Below are positions 8,693 through 16,923 of a DNA stretch of 64,000 nucleotides, in pieces. Numbering within the stretch: position 1 is the stretch's first letter; each line of letters begins with the position of its first letter. This DNA is from Micrococcaceae bacterium Sec5.7 (lineage in GTDB: Bacteria; Actinomycetota; Actinomycetes; Actinomycetales; Micrococcaceae). The translations under genes were made by a program, and so were the position numbers. Location: positions 372,001-436,000 of the forward strand of contig CP144169.1 in NCBI GenBank assembly GCA_039636785.1. The letters run 5' to 3'. The notes below the pieces were generated by a model. That model made no database searches, was not told the DNA's origin, and saw nothing but the letters and a program-made list of their open reading frames with translations.

Positions 8693-9154
8693 ATGACTAC
8701 CGCATCCCCACATGCGCACGGCGTTCACTTTGGGCGGGCAGATGTCCAGAACGTCGGCATGGGTGTAGGTATCGTCTTGATGGTGGTGGGTGTGCTCGGA
8801 TTCATCCCGGGCGTCACCGCGCGGTACAGCGAAATGATGTTCCTGGGGCCTGATTCGCACGCCATGTTCCTTGGCCTGTTCCAGGTGTCCATGCTGCTCA
8901 ACATTGTGCAGCTGGCCATCGGTGCGGCCGGGTGGGCTATGTCCCGCAAGGAAATGGGTGCACGAAACTTCCTTATGGGCTTTGGTGCGCTGTACATCGT
9001 CCTCAGTATCTTCGGGCTCAGTGTCGGAGTTGATTCGGTGGCCAATTTCCTGTCGCTGAACACTGCGGACAACTGGACCCATATGATCCTGGGCGTACTG
9101 ATGGTTGCCGCAGGCTGGATGTTCTCACGGATGTCAGCCACGGACAGGAAATAA
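8693..9154 (+). CDS. DUF4383 four-helix membrane protein (copy 1)
   Basis: This is a 153-residue membrane protein. Four hydrophobic spans are visible: VGIVLMVVGVLGFIPGVT, MFLGLFQVSMLLNIVQLAIG, FLMGFGALYIVLSIFGLSVG and the C-terminal ILGVLMVAAGWMF. The GFIPGVTARY, HAMFLGLFQVS and NTADNWTHMILGV segments are typical of DUF4383. ATG at 8693 is chosen because TTGGAGGCAGAA gives a well-spaced GGAGG. A paralogue with the same architecture is at 55987-56460. The function of the family is unknown. Confidence 0.85.
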   Translation: MTTASPHAHGVHFGRADVQNVGMGVGIVLMVVGVLGFIPGVTARYSEMMFLGPDSHAMFLGLFQVSMLLNIVQLAIGAAGWAMSRKEMGARNFLMGFGALYIVLSIFGLSVGVDSVANFLSLNTADNWTHMILGVLMVAAGWMFSRMSATDRK

Positions 9155-9530
9155 CCCGGATCCATCGAAGCCGGGAACTAGGAGCCGCGAATGAGTGAAG
9201 ATTCATAGCAGTCTGAATATTCGTCCTACTGGTTGGTGCAGGTGCTCTGCGGGTCTCGCAGACAGCTGCACCAGCTTTTTGCTGTCAGCCCAAGCGGCCC
9301 ACCGGAGCAGAAACCGTCCTCCTGTGAATATTTTTACTTACTTGCGAAAGATCGCGCCCTGCGAGGAAGAAGGACACCCAATTGCTGGACTTACACGCCG
9401 GGAGCCAATAAGACTGTTTACAACAGCTGGCTTGGCGTGTAATTCCTGCGTTTAATCCGGCCGTGTTCCAGCAGTTGCATCGTTTGGGTCTCCACCGCTA
9501 CGCCTGTTCCAACATTGAAAGGACCTGGTC
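9155..9530 (+). other. Intergenic region without a convincing gene
   Basis: About 375 bases with lower GC than the neighbours. Short open frames here lack the usual third-position GC bias and recognisable motifs. The last 20 bases hold the flotillin RBS (GAAAGGA). I see no clear promoter boxes. Confidence 0.5.
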
Positions 9531-10967
9531 ATGCCGGACTTATCAGCTTTCATCCCGCTTATTGCCACCTTAATCGGGGCGGTGGTCATTGTTGGAGTTA
9601 TCAGGCTGGCAATAAAACTGATGTGGAAGGTGGCCGAACCCAACGAAGCGCTCATAATTTCAGGCCTGACCCGGGGAAGCCAGGACACCCGGGACGGAAT
9701 GGACTTTAAGATCGTCACCGGCAAGGGCGCCCTGGTGCTTCCCGGGCTCCAAACTGTCAGAACCTTGGCCCTGACGCTGAATGAAACAGAGCTTAAGGTT
9801 TCCTGTGTGACTTCGCAGGGCATCCAGGTGATCGTGGACGGCGTCGTCATTTACAAAATCGGCGACGCCGCCCCCTTCATCGCCAATGCAGCGCGAAGAT
9901 TTCTCGGCCAGCAGCCCAAAATGGAGAGCCAGGTCTACAACGTTTTTGAAGGACACCTGCGCTCCATCATCGGCAGCATGACGGTTGAAGAAATCATCCG
10001 TGAGCGCGACAAACTTGCTTCGCAGGTCCGCAGCGCCAGCGGCGTTGAAATGGAGAAGCTCGGCCTTGTGGTCGATTCGCTCCAAATCAAGGACCTTCAG
10101 GATCCCACCGGATACATCCAAAACATTGCCAAGCCGCATATTGCCCAGGTCAAGATGGAGGCCCGCATCGCAGAGGCCACAAGGAACCGCGAAGCGGCGG
10201 AAAAGGAAGCCGAGGCGGCGGCCCTGATTGCCGACGCGCAGAGCCTCTCTGCGATCAGGCAATCTGTGGCGCAGGCCAATGCCGAAAGGGCAAAGGCGAA
10301 TGCCGCCCAGGCCGGACCCCTGGCCGACGCAACGGCCCGCCAGCAGGTGGTGGTCCAGGAGACTGAAGTGGCCAAGCTTGAGGCGGACCGTGAGGAGCAA
10401 AAACTCCAGACCACCGTCCGCAAGCCCGCCGATGCCAAGGCCTACGCAAAGCGCACCGACGCCGAGGGCCAAAAGTCTGCCGACATCAGCGCCGCCGAAG
10501 CACGCGCCCGGCAAACGGAACTGGAAGCGCAGGCAAATGCCCGGCGCACCGAACTCCAGGCCCAGGCCAACGCCACTGCTGCGGCAGCCGCTGCCGGAGC
10601 CACCCGTGTTACCGGCGAAGCGGAGGCGGCAGCAACAAAGGCACGCGGCGATGCCACCGCCTCCGCAGTAAAGGCCAAGGCGCTGGCCGAGGCAGAGGGC
10701 ATCAAAGCCCGCGCCGAAGCGCTCGGGACCAATCAGGATGCTGTCATTTCCCAGCAGCTGGCTGAGAACATGCCGGCCATCATCGCGGCCGCAGCCGAGC
10801 CGTTTGCCCACGTGGGGCAGCTGACTGTCCTGAACGGCGGCGAAGGCATCAACCGCATGATCGGCGGAATTCTGACCCAGGCGGGCGACTACCTCCCGGC
10901 CCTCGCCTCCGCCCTCAAGAACGGCAGGCAGGCAACAAAACCACCGCCGAAAGCTCCCGATGCATAG
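9531..10967 (+). CDS. Flotillin-like SPFH-domain protein
   Basis: This 478-residue protein organises membrane microdomains in related bacteria. A single N-terminal membrane segment (residues about 5-28, FIPLIATLIGAVVIVGVI) is followed by the SPFH/PHB domain to about residue 190, with GKGALVLPGLQTVRTLAL and the stretch ending TGYIQNIAKPHIAQVK. A long alanine/glutamate-rich flotillin coiled coil (about 200-400) follows, with repeated AEA/ARA heptads, and then a C-terminal domain with GGEGINRMIGGILTQAG. The next gene overlaps it by 8 bases and encodes an NfeD-like OB-fold, the standard flotillin partner. This supports a two-gene membrane-organisation operon. Confidence 0.92.
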   Translation: MPDLSAFIPLIATLIGAVVIVGVIRLAIKLMWKVAEPNEALIISGLTRGSQDTRDGMDFKIVTGKGALVLPGLQTVRTLALTLNETELKVSCVTSQGIQVIVDGVVIYKIGDAAPFIANAARRFLGQQPKMESQVYNVFEGHLRSIIGSMTVEEIIRERDKLASQVRSASGVEMEKLGLVVDSLQIKDLQDPTGYIQNIAKPHIAQVKMEARIAEATRNREAAEKEAEAAALIADAQSLSAIRQSVAQANAERAKANAAQAGPLADATARQQVVVQETEVAKLEADREEQKLQTTVRKPADAKAYAKRTDAEGQKSADISAAEARARQTELEAQANARRTELQAQANATAAAAAAGATRVTGEAEAAATKARGDATASAVKAKALAEAEGIKARAEALGTNQDAVISQQLAENMPAIIAAAAEPFAHVGQLTVLNGGEGINRMIGGILTQAGDYLPALASALKNGRQATKPPPKAPDA

Positions 10968-11202
10968 AGATGTTGACCGGAGCCTCACCGGCAAGATCGG
11001 CCGGGTCACCGGACGCATCGGGCCCGGCACCATTGGCGAAGTCATGCTTCCGTTCCACGGCGGCACAAGCGCCTTCCACGCCCATCCCTTTGATAGGACC
11101 AGCGTTTTCGCGGTAGGGGATGACGTGCTGGTGATCTACCTTGATCCGCCCCAGACGGTTTATGTTGATGAACTGCCGGATGTTCTCAAAACTAGAACAT
11201 AG
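10960..11202 (+). CDS. Short NfeD-like OB-fold protein
   Basis: This is an 80-residue soluble protein overlapping the flotillin gene by 8 bases. The pattern GRVTGRIGPGTIGEVMLPF, then DRTSVFAVGDDVLVIYLDPP, then TVYVDELPD resembles the small beta-barrel domain at the C-terminus of NfeD proteins, which pair with flotillins/stomatins. The membrane segments of full NfeD are missing, so this is the short soluble form. The partnership is inferred from overlap and family knowledge. Confidence 0.7.
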   Translation: MHRDVDRSLTGKIGRVTGRIGPGTIGEVMLPFHGGTSAFHAHPFDRTSVFAVGDDVLVIYLDPPQTVYVDELPDVLKTRT

Positions 11203-11253
11203 ATGCCGTCAGACCCTGCGGGAGCCGGAACAGAACCCTGCGAGAATGGGCCC

Positions 11254-12117
11254 ATGACAGCCATCATCCTGGGGTGGGACCCTGACCGCTGGAACTGCTG
11301 GAACTATGCCGCCGTGGTAGAGCAGGTAGCTGAAACCGGCCAGTTCCTAGCCAGCTGGAACGTGGGCAGCCTCCAGGACACACCCTCCGGAGCAGAAGCC
11401 TGGCTCGTCGTGGAGGGCCGCGCAGGGAACGGGCTGCTGGGCCACGGCGTCATTGTCTCGGAACAACCGCACGCCGCGCCGCAGCAGGCCGAGCCCGGAA
11501 AGACCTCAATGCAGGTCCGCGCAGTGTTCGATGCCCTCCTGCCCTTGGGCGAACAGCTCCCTCTCGGGATCCTCGAAGATACCCTGCCTGCGGAGCCCTG
11601 GGATGGGGTCTACGGCTCCGGGCTGACCATCGGCCCGTCCGATGAGGCGAAAATCCGTGAACTCTGGAGCAGGTTGGGCCCGGCGTCGGTATCGGACCCG
11701 ACGCAGCCTGTGCCCGGTACGTACCCTGAAGAGTCCGTGAGCAGGGTCGAGGTGAACCGCTACGAACGCAGCCCGGAGGCACGGCGGGCATGCATCGCCC
11801 ATCATGGTCCCGGCTGTGCAGCGTGCGGGTTCTCCTTCGAAATCGCCTACGGGGAGATCGGCAAGGACTTCATCCATGTCCACCACATCGTGCCGGCTTC
11901 ACAGCTCGGCAGCAGCTATCAGCTGGATCCGATCACTGACCTGGTGCCGCTCTGCGCCAACTGCCACGCGATGGCGCACCAGGGCGTGAGCACACCGCGC
12001 ACCGTGGCGGAACTGCGGCGGATCATCGCCGGCGCCGGGTTCCTGGGCGGCTCAACGCTGGGGCCCGGGGAACTGGAGGCCCAGCGCGACGCCCAGCGGA
12101 TCCTGCGGCAGGACTAG
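11254..12117 (+). CDS. HNH endonuclease domain protein
   Basis: This 287-residue protein has an N-terminal domain of about 170 residues without a family I recognise. A C-terminal McrA-like HNH finger follows: GCAACGFSF, then DFIHVHHIVPASQL, then DLVPLCANCHAMAH. The two Cys pairs (CxxC and CxxC) and the HH catalytic pair are all intact. The N-terminal domain may give DNA or protein specificity, as in restriction-like HNH proteins, but this is inferred. ATG at 11254 is preferred over an in-frame ATG at 11203 because the intervening residues look non-coding and a GAGAATGGG purine stretch precedes it. Confidence 0.82.
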   Translation: MTAIILGWDPDRWNCWNYAAVVEQVAETGQFLASWNVGSLQDTPSGAEAWLVVEGRAGNGLLGHGVIVSEQPHAAPQQAEPGKTSMQVRAVFDALLPLGEQLPLGILEDTLPAEPWDGVYGSGLTIGPSDEAKIRELWSRLGPASVSDPTQPVPGTYPEESVSRVEVNRYERSPEARRACIAHHGPGCAACGFSFEIAYGEIGKDFIHVHHIVPASQLGSSYQLDPITDLVPLCANCHAMAHQGVSTPRTVAELRRIIAGAGFLGGSTLGPGELEAQRDAQRILRQD

Positions 12118-12232
12118 CCTCGCCCGTCTGCGTGGATCCCTCCGGGTCCGCTGGCTGCTCGGCCGAGGGCCGCCTCGGGGGGGACCGCATCCCGAGGACC
12201 ACGTAGCGAGGGACCGCCCCGCGATTGGCCCG

Positions 12233-13015
12233 TTAGACGATGGCAGGCCGCGCGCGGCGTATGGGAATGAGCGTGCGGGGCGGCTCGGCTGCGTCCAGGA
12301 ACTTGAGGATGAGTGCGGTGAGGACGTCCGGTTGTTCAATTGGGACCGCGTGAGAAGCTCCGGGGACGACGGCGAGCTGGCCTTCGGGCAGAGCTTCGTA
12401 CAGCGAGAAGGTATGGGGGAATGCGACCACGTCGTCGTCACCAACTACGACCAGTGCCGGTCGGGTGATTTGCCCGACGTCGGCGGTGGTGAGCGTCGGC
12501 TCCGAACCAAACATGGTGAAACTCTTGCTGAAGACGGCCTCCAGATGCTCGGCTCCGTCGGGCGATCGTTGGATGTATGCGTTGCTCAGTTCCTGTGCAA
12601 GCGGCGACTCCGGGTCCATCTCCGCGGGCACGACGCCGTCGTAGTGGTAGTTCGTACCAATGACAACAAGCTTGTGCACGAGATCGGGGCGTTTGAGCGC
12701 GACGAGGAGCGCAACGATCCCACCGTCGCTCCACCCCACGAGATGGGCCGGGCCGCCAACCACCTGCTCGAGCACCCGAACGGTTTCGGTCGCCATGTCC
12801 GCATAGTGGAACTCTGCAGCGGTGTCCGCGGTATAGCCATGGCCACGGCGATCGAACGCGACTACGCGGTAACGCTCGGCGAGACCTGGCCCAATGCTAT
12901 TGAGCAGCGCGTCACTGTTGCTCAGTCCGCCGTGCAACAGCAGGAGCGGTGCGCCGGGACCGCTGCGGTCGTCGACCCACGTCGGGTGCCCGTCAATGTC
13001 CACATAGCTGCCCAT
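12233..13015 (-). CDS. Alpha/beta-hydrolase
   Basis: This is a 260-residue cytosolic alpha/beta-hydrolase fold enzyme. The oxyanion segment is LLLLHGGLSNSDALL, the strand-turn is FDRRGHGYTA, the nucleophile elbow is GWSDGG, the acid is in VVVGDDDVV and the histidine is in VPGASHAVPIEQP. A GGAG RBS precedes the ATG. The substrate cannot be read from sequence. It diverges from the glycosyltransferase gene across 218 bases. Confidence 0.85.
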   Translation of the reverse strand: MGSYVDIDGHPTWVDDRSGPGAPLLLLHGGLSNSDALLNSIGPGLAERYRVVAFDRRGHGYTADTAAEFHYADMATETVRVLEQVVGGPAHLVGWSDGGIVALLVALKRPDLVHKLVVIGTNYHYDGVVPAEMDPESPLAQELSNAYIQRSPDGAEHLEAVFSKSFTMFGSEPTLTTADVGQITRPALVVVGDDDVVAFPHTFSLYEALPEGQLAVVPGASHAVPIEQPDVLTALILKFLDAAEPPRTLIPIRRARPAIV

Positions 13016-13233
13016 GGTTCACTCCATCCTGGCCGATCCCGGACTCATCGACAGTTGATCTTCCGTGGCGGGTCCGCCACAGCGGTTATTGTCCTCCCGT
13101 ATCCTCGACGGAACAATGGCTCCGGTGCGAACTGTCATGTTCCATCGCCGCCCGCCCCGCTGTTAACCAAACCTTCCCCTCCCAGTAACGCCCATTCCCC
13201 CGCAACGTCAGCCGCCGCCCGCACCGTTGAGGG

Positions 13234-14430
13234 GTGAGGATCGCAATTGTTGCTGAATCGTTCCTGCCGCTGATGAACGGGGTTACGCACTCCATCCTGC
13301 GGGTGCTGGAGCATCTGCAGGAACGGGGCGATGAGGTGCTGGTGATTGCACCGTCAACCCAGGACACCGATGTTCTTGGCGTCGTGCACGGTGCATTCGT
13401 GCACCGGCTCCCGTCCGTGCCGCTGGCCGGGTATGCAAACGTGCGGGTGGCTTTGGGCGGTGTGAACCGGGTCAAGAGAATCCTTGCCGATTACGCACCG
13501 GACGTGGTTCACCTTGCGTCGCCCTTTGTGCTCGGCTGGCGGGCTGTGCAGGCCGCGCATCAGTTGGGGATCCCCACCATAGCCATTTACCAGACCGAGG
13601 TACCCAGCTACGCCGCCCGCTACGGGGTGCCGTTCCTGGAGAACTGGGCCTGGAACCGCGTGGAGAACATCCACCTGCTGGCGTCCCGGACGCTGGTGCC
13701 GTCAACGTTCGCACACAACCAGCTGCGCGGGCGCGGGATTCCGCGGCTGGACATGTGGCGCCGCGGTGTGGACACCGCGCGGTTCAGCCCGGAAAAGCGC
13801 GACGGCGGCTGGCGGACTTCCGTGGCCCCCGGCGGTGAGCGGATCATCGGCTACGTGGGCCGGCTTGCGATTGAAAAGCAGGTGGAGGACCTGGCGGTGC
13901 TGGCGGACGTGCCCGGCACCAGGCTTGTGATTGTGGGCGACGGGCCGCAGCGGGCGGCGCTGGAGGCTGCGCTTCCCGGGGCCGTCTTCACCGGTTTCCT
14001 GGGCGGCGGGGAGCTGGCCCGGGCGGTGGCGTCCTTCGACCTGTTTGTGCATCCCGGCGAGTTCGAGACCTTCTGCCAGACCATCCAGGAGGCCATGGCG
14101 TCCGGGGTTCCGGTGGTGGCCACGGGCCGCGGCGGGCCGCTGGACCTGGTGGAGAACTCCCGCACCGGCTGGCTGTATGAACCGGGCGATCTGGCCGGGT
14201 TGCGTGCGCATGTGATGGACCTGATGGGCGACGACGCCAAGCGGCGCGCGTTCGCAGCGGCAGCCCACGCTTCGGTCCAGGGGCGGACGTGGCCGGCGTT
14301 GAGCGCCGAGCTGGTGCGGCATTACAAGACGGTGGCCTTCGGTGATCGGGCCCGTCGGGATCCGGTGCCTGAGCCTGCCGGAATCCAAACGTTCGAAGCC
14401 CTCGAAAAACGAAAAGGAGTCACCCTATGA
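13234..14430 (+). CDS. GT4 glycosyltransferase, MgtA-like mannosyltransferase
   Basis: This is a 398-residue GT-B enzyme. The N-terminus RIAIVAESFLPLMNGVTHSI and the donor-site segments IIGYVGRLAIEKQVEDLA and HPGEFETFCQTIQEAMASG (the E-x7-E motif) place it with GT4 GDP-mannose-dependent alpha-mannosyltransferases such as mycobacterial MgtA/PimB. A role in mannosylated glycolipid or lipoglycan synthesis at the membrane is inferred. GTG at 13234 fits the family start, but GAGGG directly abuts it, so initiation is unusual. The gene overlaps the following dehydrogenase by ATGA. Its last 30 residues include GDRARRDPVPEPAG, encoded by REP-like sequence. Confidence 0.87.
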   Translation: MRIAIVAESFLPLMNGVTHSILRVLEHLQERGDEVLVIAPSTQDTDVLGVVHGAFVHRLPSVPLAGYANVRVALGGVNRVKRILADYAPDVVHLASPFVLGWRAVQAAHQLGIPTIAIYQTEVPSYAARYGVPFLENWAWNRVENIHLLASRTLVPSTFAHNQLRGRGIPRLDMWRRGVDTARFSPEKRDGGWRTSVAPGGERIIGYVGRLAIEKQVEDLAVLADVPGTRLVIVGDGPQRAALEAALPGAVFTGFLGGGELARAVASFDLFVHPGEFETFCQTIQEAMASGVPVVATGRGGPLDLVENSRTGWLYEPGDLAGLRAHVMDLMGDDAKRRAFAAAAHASVQGRTWPALSAELVRHYKTVAFGDRARRDPVPEPAGIQTFEALEKRKGVTL

Positions 14431-15911
14431 AGATTTCAGTGATCGGCTGCGGCTACCTCGGTGCCGTGCATGCTGCGACCCTCGCATCCATGGGCCACAC
14501 CGTGGTGGGCATCGACGTCGATGCCAACAAGGTGGACCATCTGGGCCGCGGCTTCGCGCCGTTCCATGAACCCGGGCTGGACGAACTCCTGCAGGACGGC
14601 CGCGCCACCGGCCGGCTCACGTTCTCCACCGACTTCGGGGACGCCGCCGGCGCGCAGGTGCATTTCCTGTGCTTGGGCACCCCGCAGTCCAAAACGTCCG
14701 ACGGCGCCGACCTCACCTTCCTGGTCTCCGCCACCAAGGCGCTCCTCCCGCACCTGAGCCGGGGCGCCGCCGTCGTCGGTAAGTCAACAGTGCCCGTGGG
14801 CACGGTGGACATGCTCCGCGGGATCCTGTCCCGGCGGCCGGATGTGCTGCTCGGCTGGAACCCGGAGTTCCTGCGCCAGGGCACCGCGGTGAAGGATTCG
14901 CTGGTGCCGGACCGGCTGGTCTACGGGGTGCCGGGGGGCAAGGCTTCTGCTGAGGGCGCGGGCGTGACGGCTGCGCTGGATGCGGTGTATGAGCCGCTGC
15001 TGGGCGCCGGGATCCCGCGGCTGGTGTGCAACTTCGCCACGGCGGAACTGATCAAGTCGGCGTCGAACGCGTTCCTGGCCACCAAGGTGAGCTTCATCAA
15101 CGCGATGGCTGAGCTGTGCGACGCGTCCGGGGCTGACGTGACCGAGTTGAGCGAGGCAATGGGCTTGGATCCGCGGATCGGCAACAGGTACCTGCACGCC
15201 GGGCTGGGCTTCGGCGGCGGCTGCCTGCCCAAGGACGTCCGGAGTTTCCGGGCGCAGGCGGCTGCCCTGGATGTCAGCTCGGTGAACGACTGGATGGGCG
15301 TGGTGGATTCCATCAATCTGGGCCAGCGGTTGCGGACGGTGGAGATCGCGCGGGAGCTCTGCCGCGGGTTCCTGAGCGGCCGGACGGTGACGGTGCTGGG
15401 CGCGGCGTTCAAGCCGGACACGGACGACATCCGCGACTCCCCCGCCCTGGACGTTGCCCTGCAGCTGGCCGCGGCCGGCGCGCACGTGACGGTGACGGAC
15501 CCGAAGGCCATCAACAACGCCTGGATGCGCTACCCGCAGCTGCGCTTCGAGCCTTCCACCCGCCGTGCGCTGGAAGGTGCCGAGCTGGTCCTGCTGCTCA
15601 CCGAGTGGGACGAATACCGCTCGCTTTCGCCGGCGGTTGCGGGAGGTCTGGTACGACGCCGGACGGTGCTGGACGCGCGGAACGTGCTGGACGCTGCGGC
15701 CTGGCAAGCGCAAGGCTGGACGGTGCGGGGGCTCGGGACGAACTCTGTGGCCGAGCCTGCCCCGGTGGTTGAGCCTGCCGAAACCCGCCGCCCGCTGGTT
15801 GAGTCTGCCGAAACCCGCCGCCCTGTGGTTGAACCTGTCGAAACCCGCCGCCCGCTGGTTGAGCCTGTCGAAACCCGCCGCCCGCTGATCGGTCCCGCGC
15901 CCGTTCGTTGA
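14427..15911 (+). CDS. ugd: UDP-glucose 6-dehydrogenase with a repeat-encoded tail
   Basis: This enzyme oxidises UDP-glucose to UDP-glucuronate with two NAD+. The Rossmann start is ISVIGCGYLGAVHAATLAS, and the STVPVGT and NPEFLRQGTA motifs follow. The catalytic cysteine is in GLGFGGGCLPKDVRSF and the C-terminal domain has GAAFKPDTDDIRDSPAL. The fold ends at about residue 445. The remaining 45 or so residues are Pro/Glu/Arg-rich, with four VEPVETRRPL-type repeats coming from a 30-bp DNA repeat, and are probably not part of the ancestral enzyme. ATGA coupling to the GT4 gene suggests the pair makes a glucuronate/mannose-containing envelope glycan. Confidence 0.93.
   Translation: MKISVIGCGYLGAVHAATLASMGHTVVGIDVDANKVDHLGRGFAPFHEPGLDELLQDGRATGRLTFSTDFGDAAGAQVHFLCLGTPQSKTSDGADLTFLVSATKALLPHLSRGAAVVGKSTVPVGTVDMLRGILSRRPDVLLGWNPEFLRQGTAVKDSLVPDRLVYGVPGGKASAEGAGVTAALDAVYEPLLGAGIPRLVCNFATAELIKSASNAFLATKVSFINAMAELCDASGADVTELSEAMGLDPRIGNRYLHAGLGFGGGCLPKDVRSFRAQAAALDVSSVNDWMGVVDSINLGQRLRTVEIARELCRGFLSGRTVTVLGAAFKPDTDDIRDSPALDVALQLAAAGAHVTVTDPKAINNAWMRYPQLRFEPSTRRALEGAELVLLLTEWDEYRSLSPAVAGGLVRRRTVLDARNVLDAAAWQAQGWTVRGLGTNSVAEPAPVVEPAETRRPLVESAETRRPVVEPVETRRPLVEPVETRRPLIGPAPVR
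15766..15885. repeat. Four 30-bp tandem repeats in the 3' end of ugd
   Basis: The units begin at 15766, 15796, 15826 and 15856. Each has the core TGGTTGAGCCTGTCGAAAC followed by CCGCCGCCCG, with one to four substitutions. Because 30 is a multiple of three, they keep the ugd frame open. A fifth degenerate core, GTTGAGCTTGTCGGAACC, follows the stop codon region. This is the densest cluster of the dispersed REP-like family in the window. Confidence 0.92.
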
Positions 15912-15942
15912 GCTTGTCGGAACCAGTCAAGCCCTGATCCTG

Positions 15943-16245
15943 TCAGCGCTTCTCGCAGGCGATGCCGTCGTTGTCGCGGTCCAGGTCGTACTCGCGAAGG
16001 TAGCGCTTCGGGCCGCCGTCATTGTAGGCATACACGGTGTTATTCACGGTGAAGTTCGTAACACTTTTTCCGGTGGTCCTGTCCCGTGCACCCTTCTTGC
16101 CAACACCATGCGGATAAACCCGGTTGAGTTCCGTGCAGTTCTTGTAAGACTTCGGCGACGGCGCAGCATTGGCGGGCACCGTTGACACGGTGAGAAAAAG
16201 GGCGGCGGTGGCCAGCGAGGCCGCGAGAACTTTTTTGACGCGCAT
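15943..16245 (-). CDS. Secreted excalibur calcium-binding protein
   Basis: This 100-residue protein starts with a signal peptide (MRVKKVLAASLATAALFLTV, cleavage likely near VPANAAP). The excalibur domain follows: YKNCTELNRVYPHGVGK, and the calcium loop DLDRDNDGIACE at the C-terminus, with the two conserved cysteines. Small proteins of this kind are exported and often accompany surface or nuclease proteins. No GGAGG-like site is obvious, but the ATG matches the signal peptide start. Confidence 0.88.
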   Translation of the reverse strand: MRVKKVLAASLATAALFLTVSTVPANAAPSPKSYKNCTELNRVYPHGVGKKGARDRTTGKSVTNFTVNNTVYAYNDGGPKRYLREYDLDRDNDGIACEKR

Positions 16246-16430
16246 ATGAAACAGGACTCCCCCATAGAGAAACCCTCAAGCCGCTCGTCGGCGAAGGGTA
16301 AATGAATGCTATCCCAAAGTCGGGGCGGATTCCGGCCGGCTCAGCGCGTTGCCCGCACAAGCCTCTGCCGACCCTGCCGTGCGACATCTGGCCCGTCGCA
16401 GCCAGAGTGATCCAGCCCGCCGGGGCGAAT

Positions 16431-16471
16431 GGCGCCGTCGAAGTTAGCGGACCCTTCGCCCCGGCCGGCGT
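16431..16471 (-). pseudogene. 41-bp remnant of a WXG100 gene 3' end
   Basis: These 41 bases match 25386-25426, inside the end of the WXG100-like gene at 25365-25703, with about four differences. One frame of the remnant still reads RGEGSANFDGA where the intact gene reads RGEGSADFDGA. It abuts the end of the toxin-tip remnant. This implies that an earlier duplication or deletion joined a toxin cassette to an Esx gene, so the ancestral locus had at least two copies of the region. Confidence 0.7.
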
Positions 16472-16475
16472 GCCC

Positions 16476-16809
16476 ATGGACCAGTTCAAATCCACCGGCC
16501 GCCCCGCCTCCAACCGCCGCTTCATGTCGTCCATGATTTTCGCTTCTTCTTTGTAGAAAGCCGCGTCGTCACCATTGGGCGCCCCCGCGCCGCGGTTCTG
16601 GAACTGGTGCTGGGCAAACAAACCGATCCGTTCCCCGGGCGCCCCCAGAAACGACGGCGCCGAATGCCCGCCCTCATACCCCAGACCCCCCCACACGCTT
16701 CCCCGCGAGCAACTGCTGCCACGCGTTCCGGTTCATATCCCCCGCCAGCGTCGACGTGACCGTACCCGACACGCCCTGGGCCTGGGCCTGCCCGGAAGCA
16801 TCCCTCGTG
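16476..16809 (-). pseudogene. 3' part of a toxin nuclease tip, split by an IS21 element
   Basis: One frame reads GGLGYEGGHSAPSFLGAPG, GERIGLFAQHQFQNRGAG and KRRLEAGRPVDLNWSMGTP, almost identical to the nuclease tip of the toxin at 22186-24546. The upstream part (about 16700-16803) is in another frame because of an extra C in a run near 16690. The remainder of this copy lies beyond the insertion element at 19382-19544. It is not expressible as a unit and is the last cassette of the array. Confidence 0.85.
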
Positions 16810-16923
16810 TGAGTATTTGAAGCTTTGAGCGCCACCTGTTCGTGCGGTTCAGCGCCGGGGTTCGTGCGAGAGAGCGCCAGCGGTCGCGGGGCCTGGCGCC
16901 GCTGACGCTCTCCGTGACGGTTG

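Noticed and set aside
9233..9442. A 69-codon frame before the flotillin gene
   Set aside because: It has no RBS, no actinobacterial codon bias and no family resemblance.
15766..15885. CRISPR-like array in the ugd 3' end
   Set aside because: The units are directly contiguous 30-bp repeats with no unique spacers, and no cas genes are nearby.
16040..16696. A single 218-codon leftward gene covering the toxin remnant and the excalibur region
   Set aside because: It merges a toxin-tip remnant with the antisense frame of the excalibur gene; the two parts have different origins.
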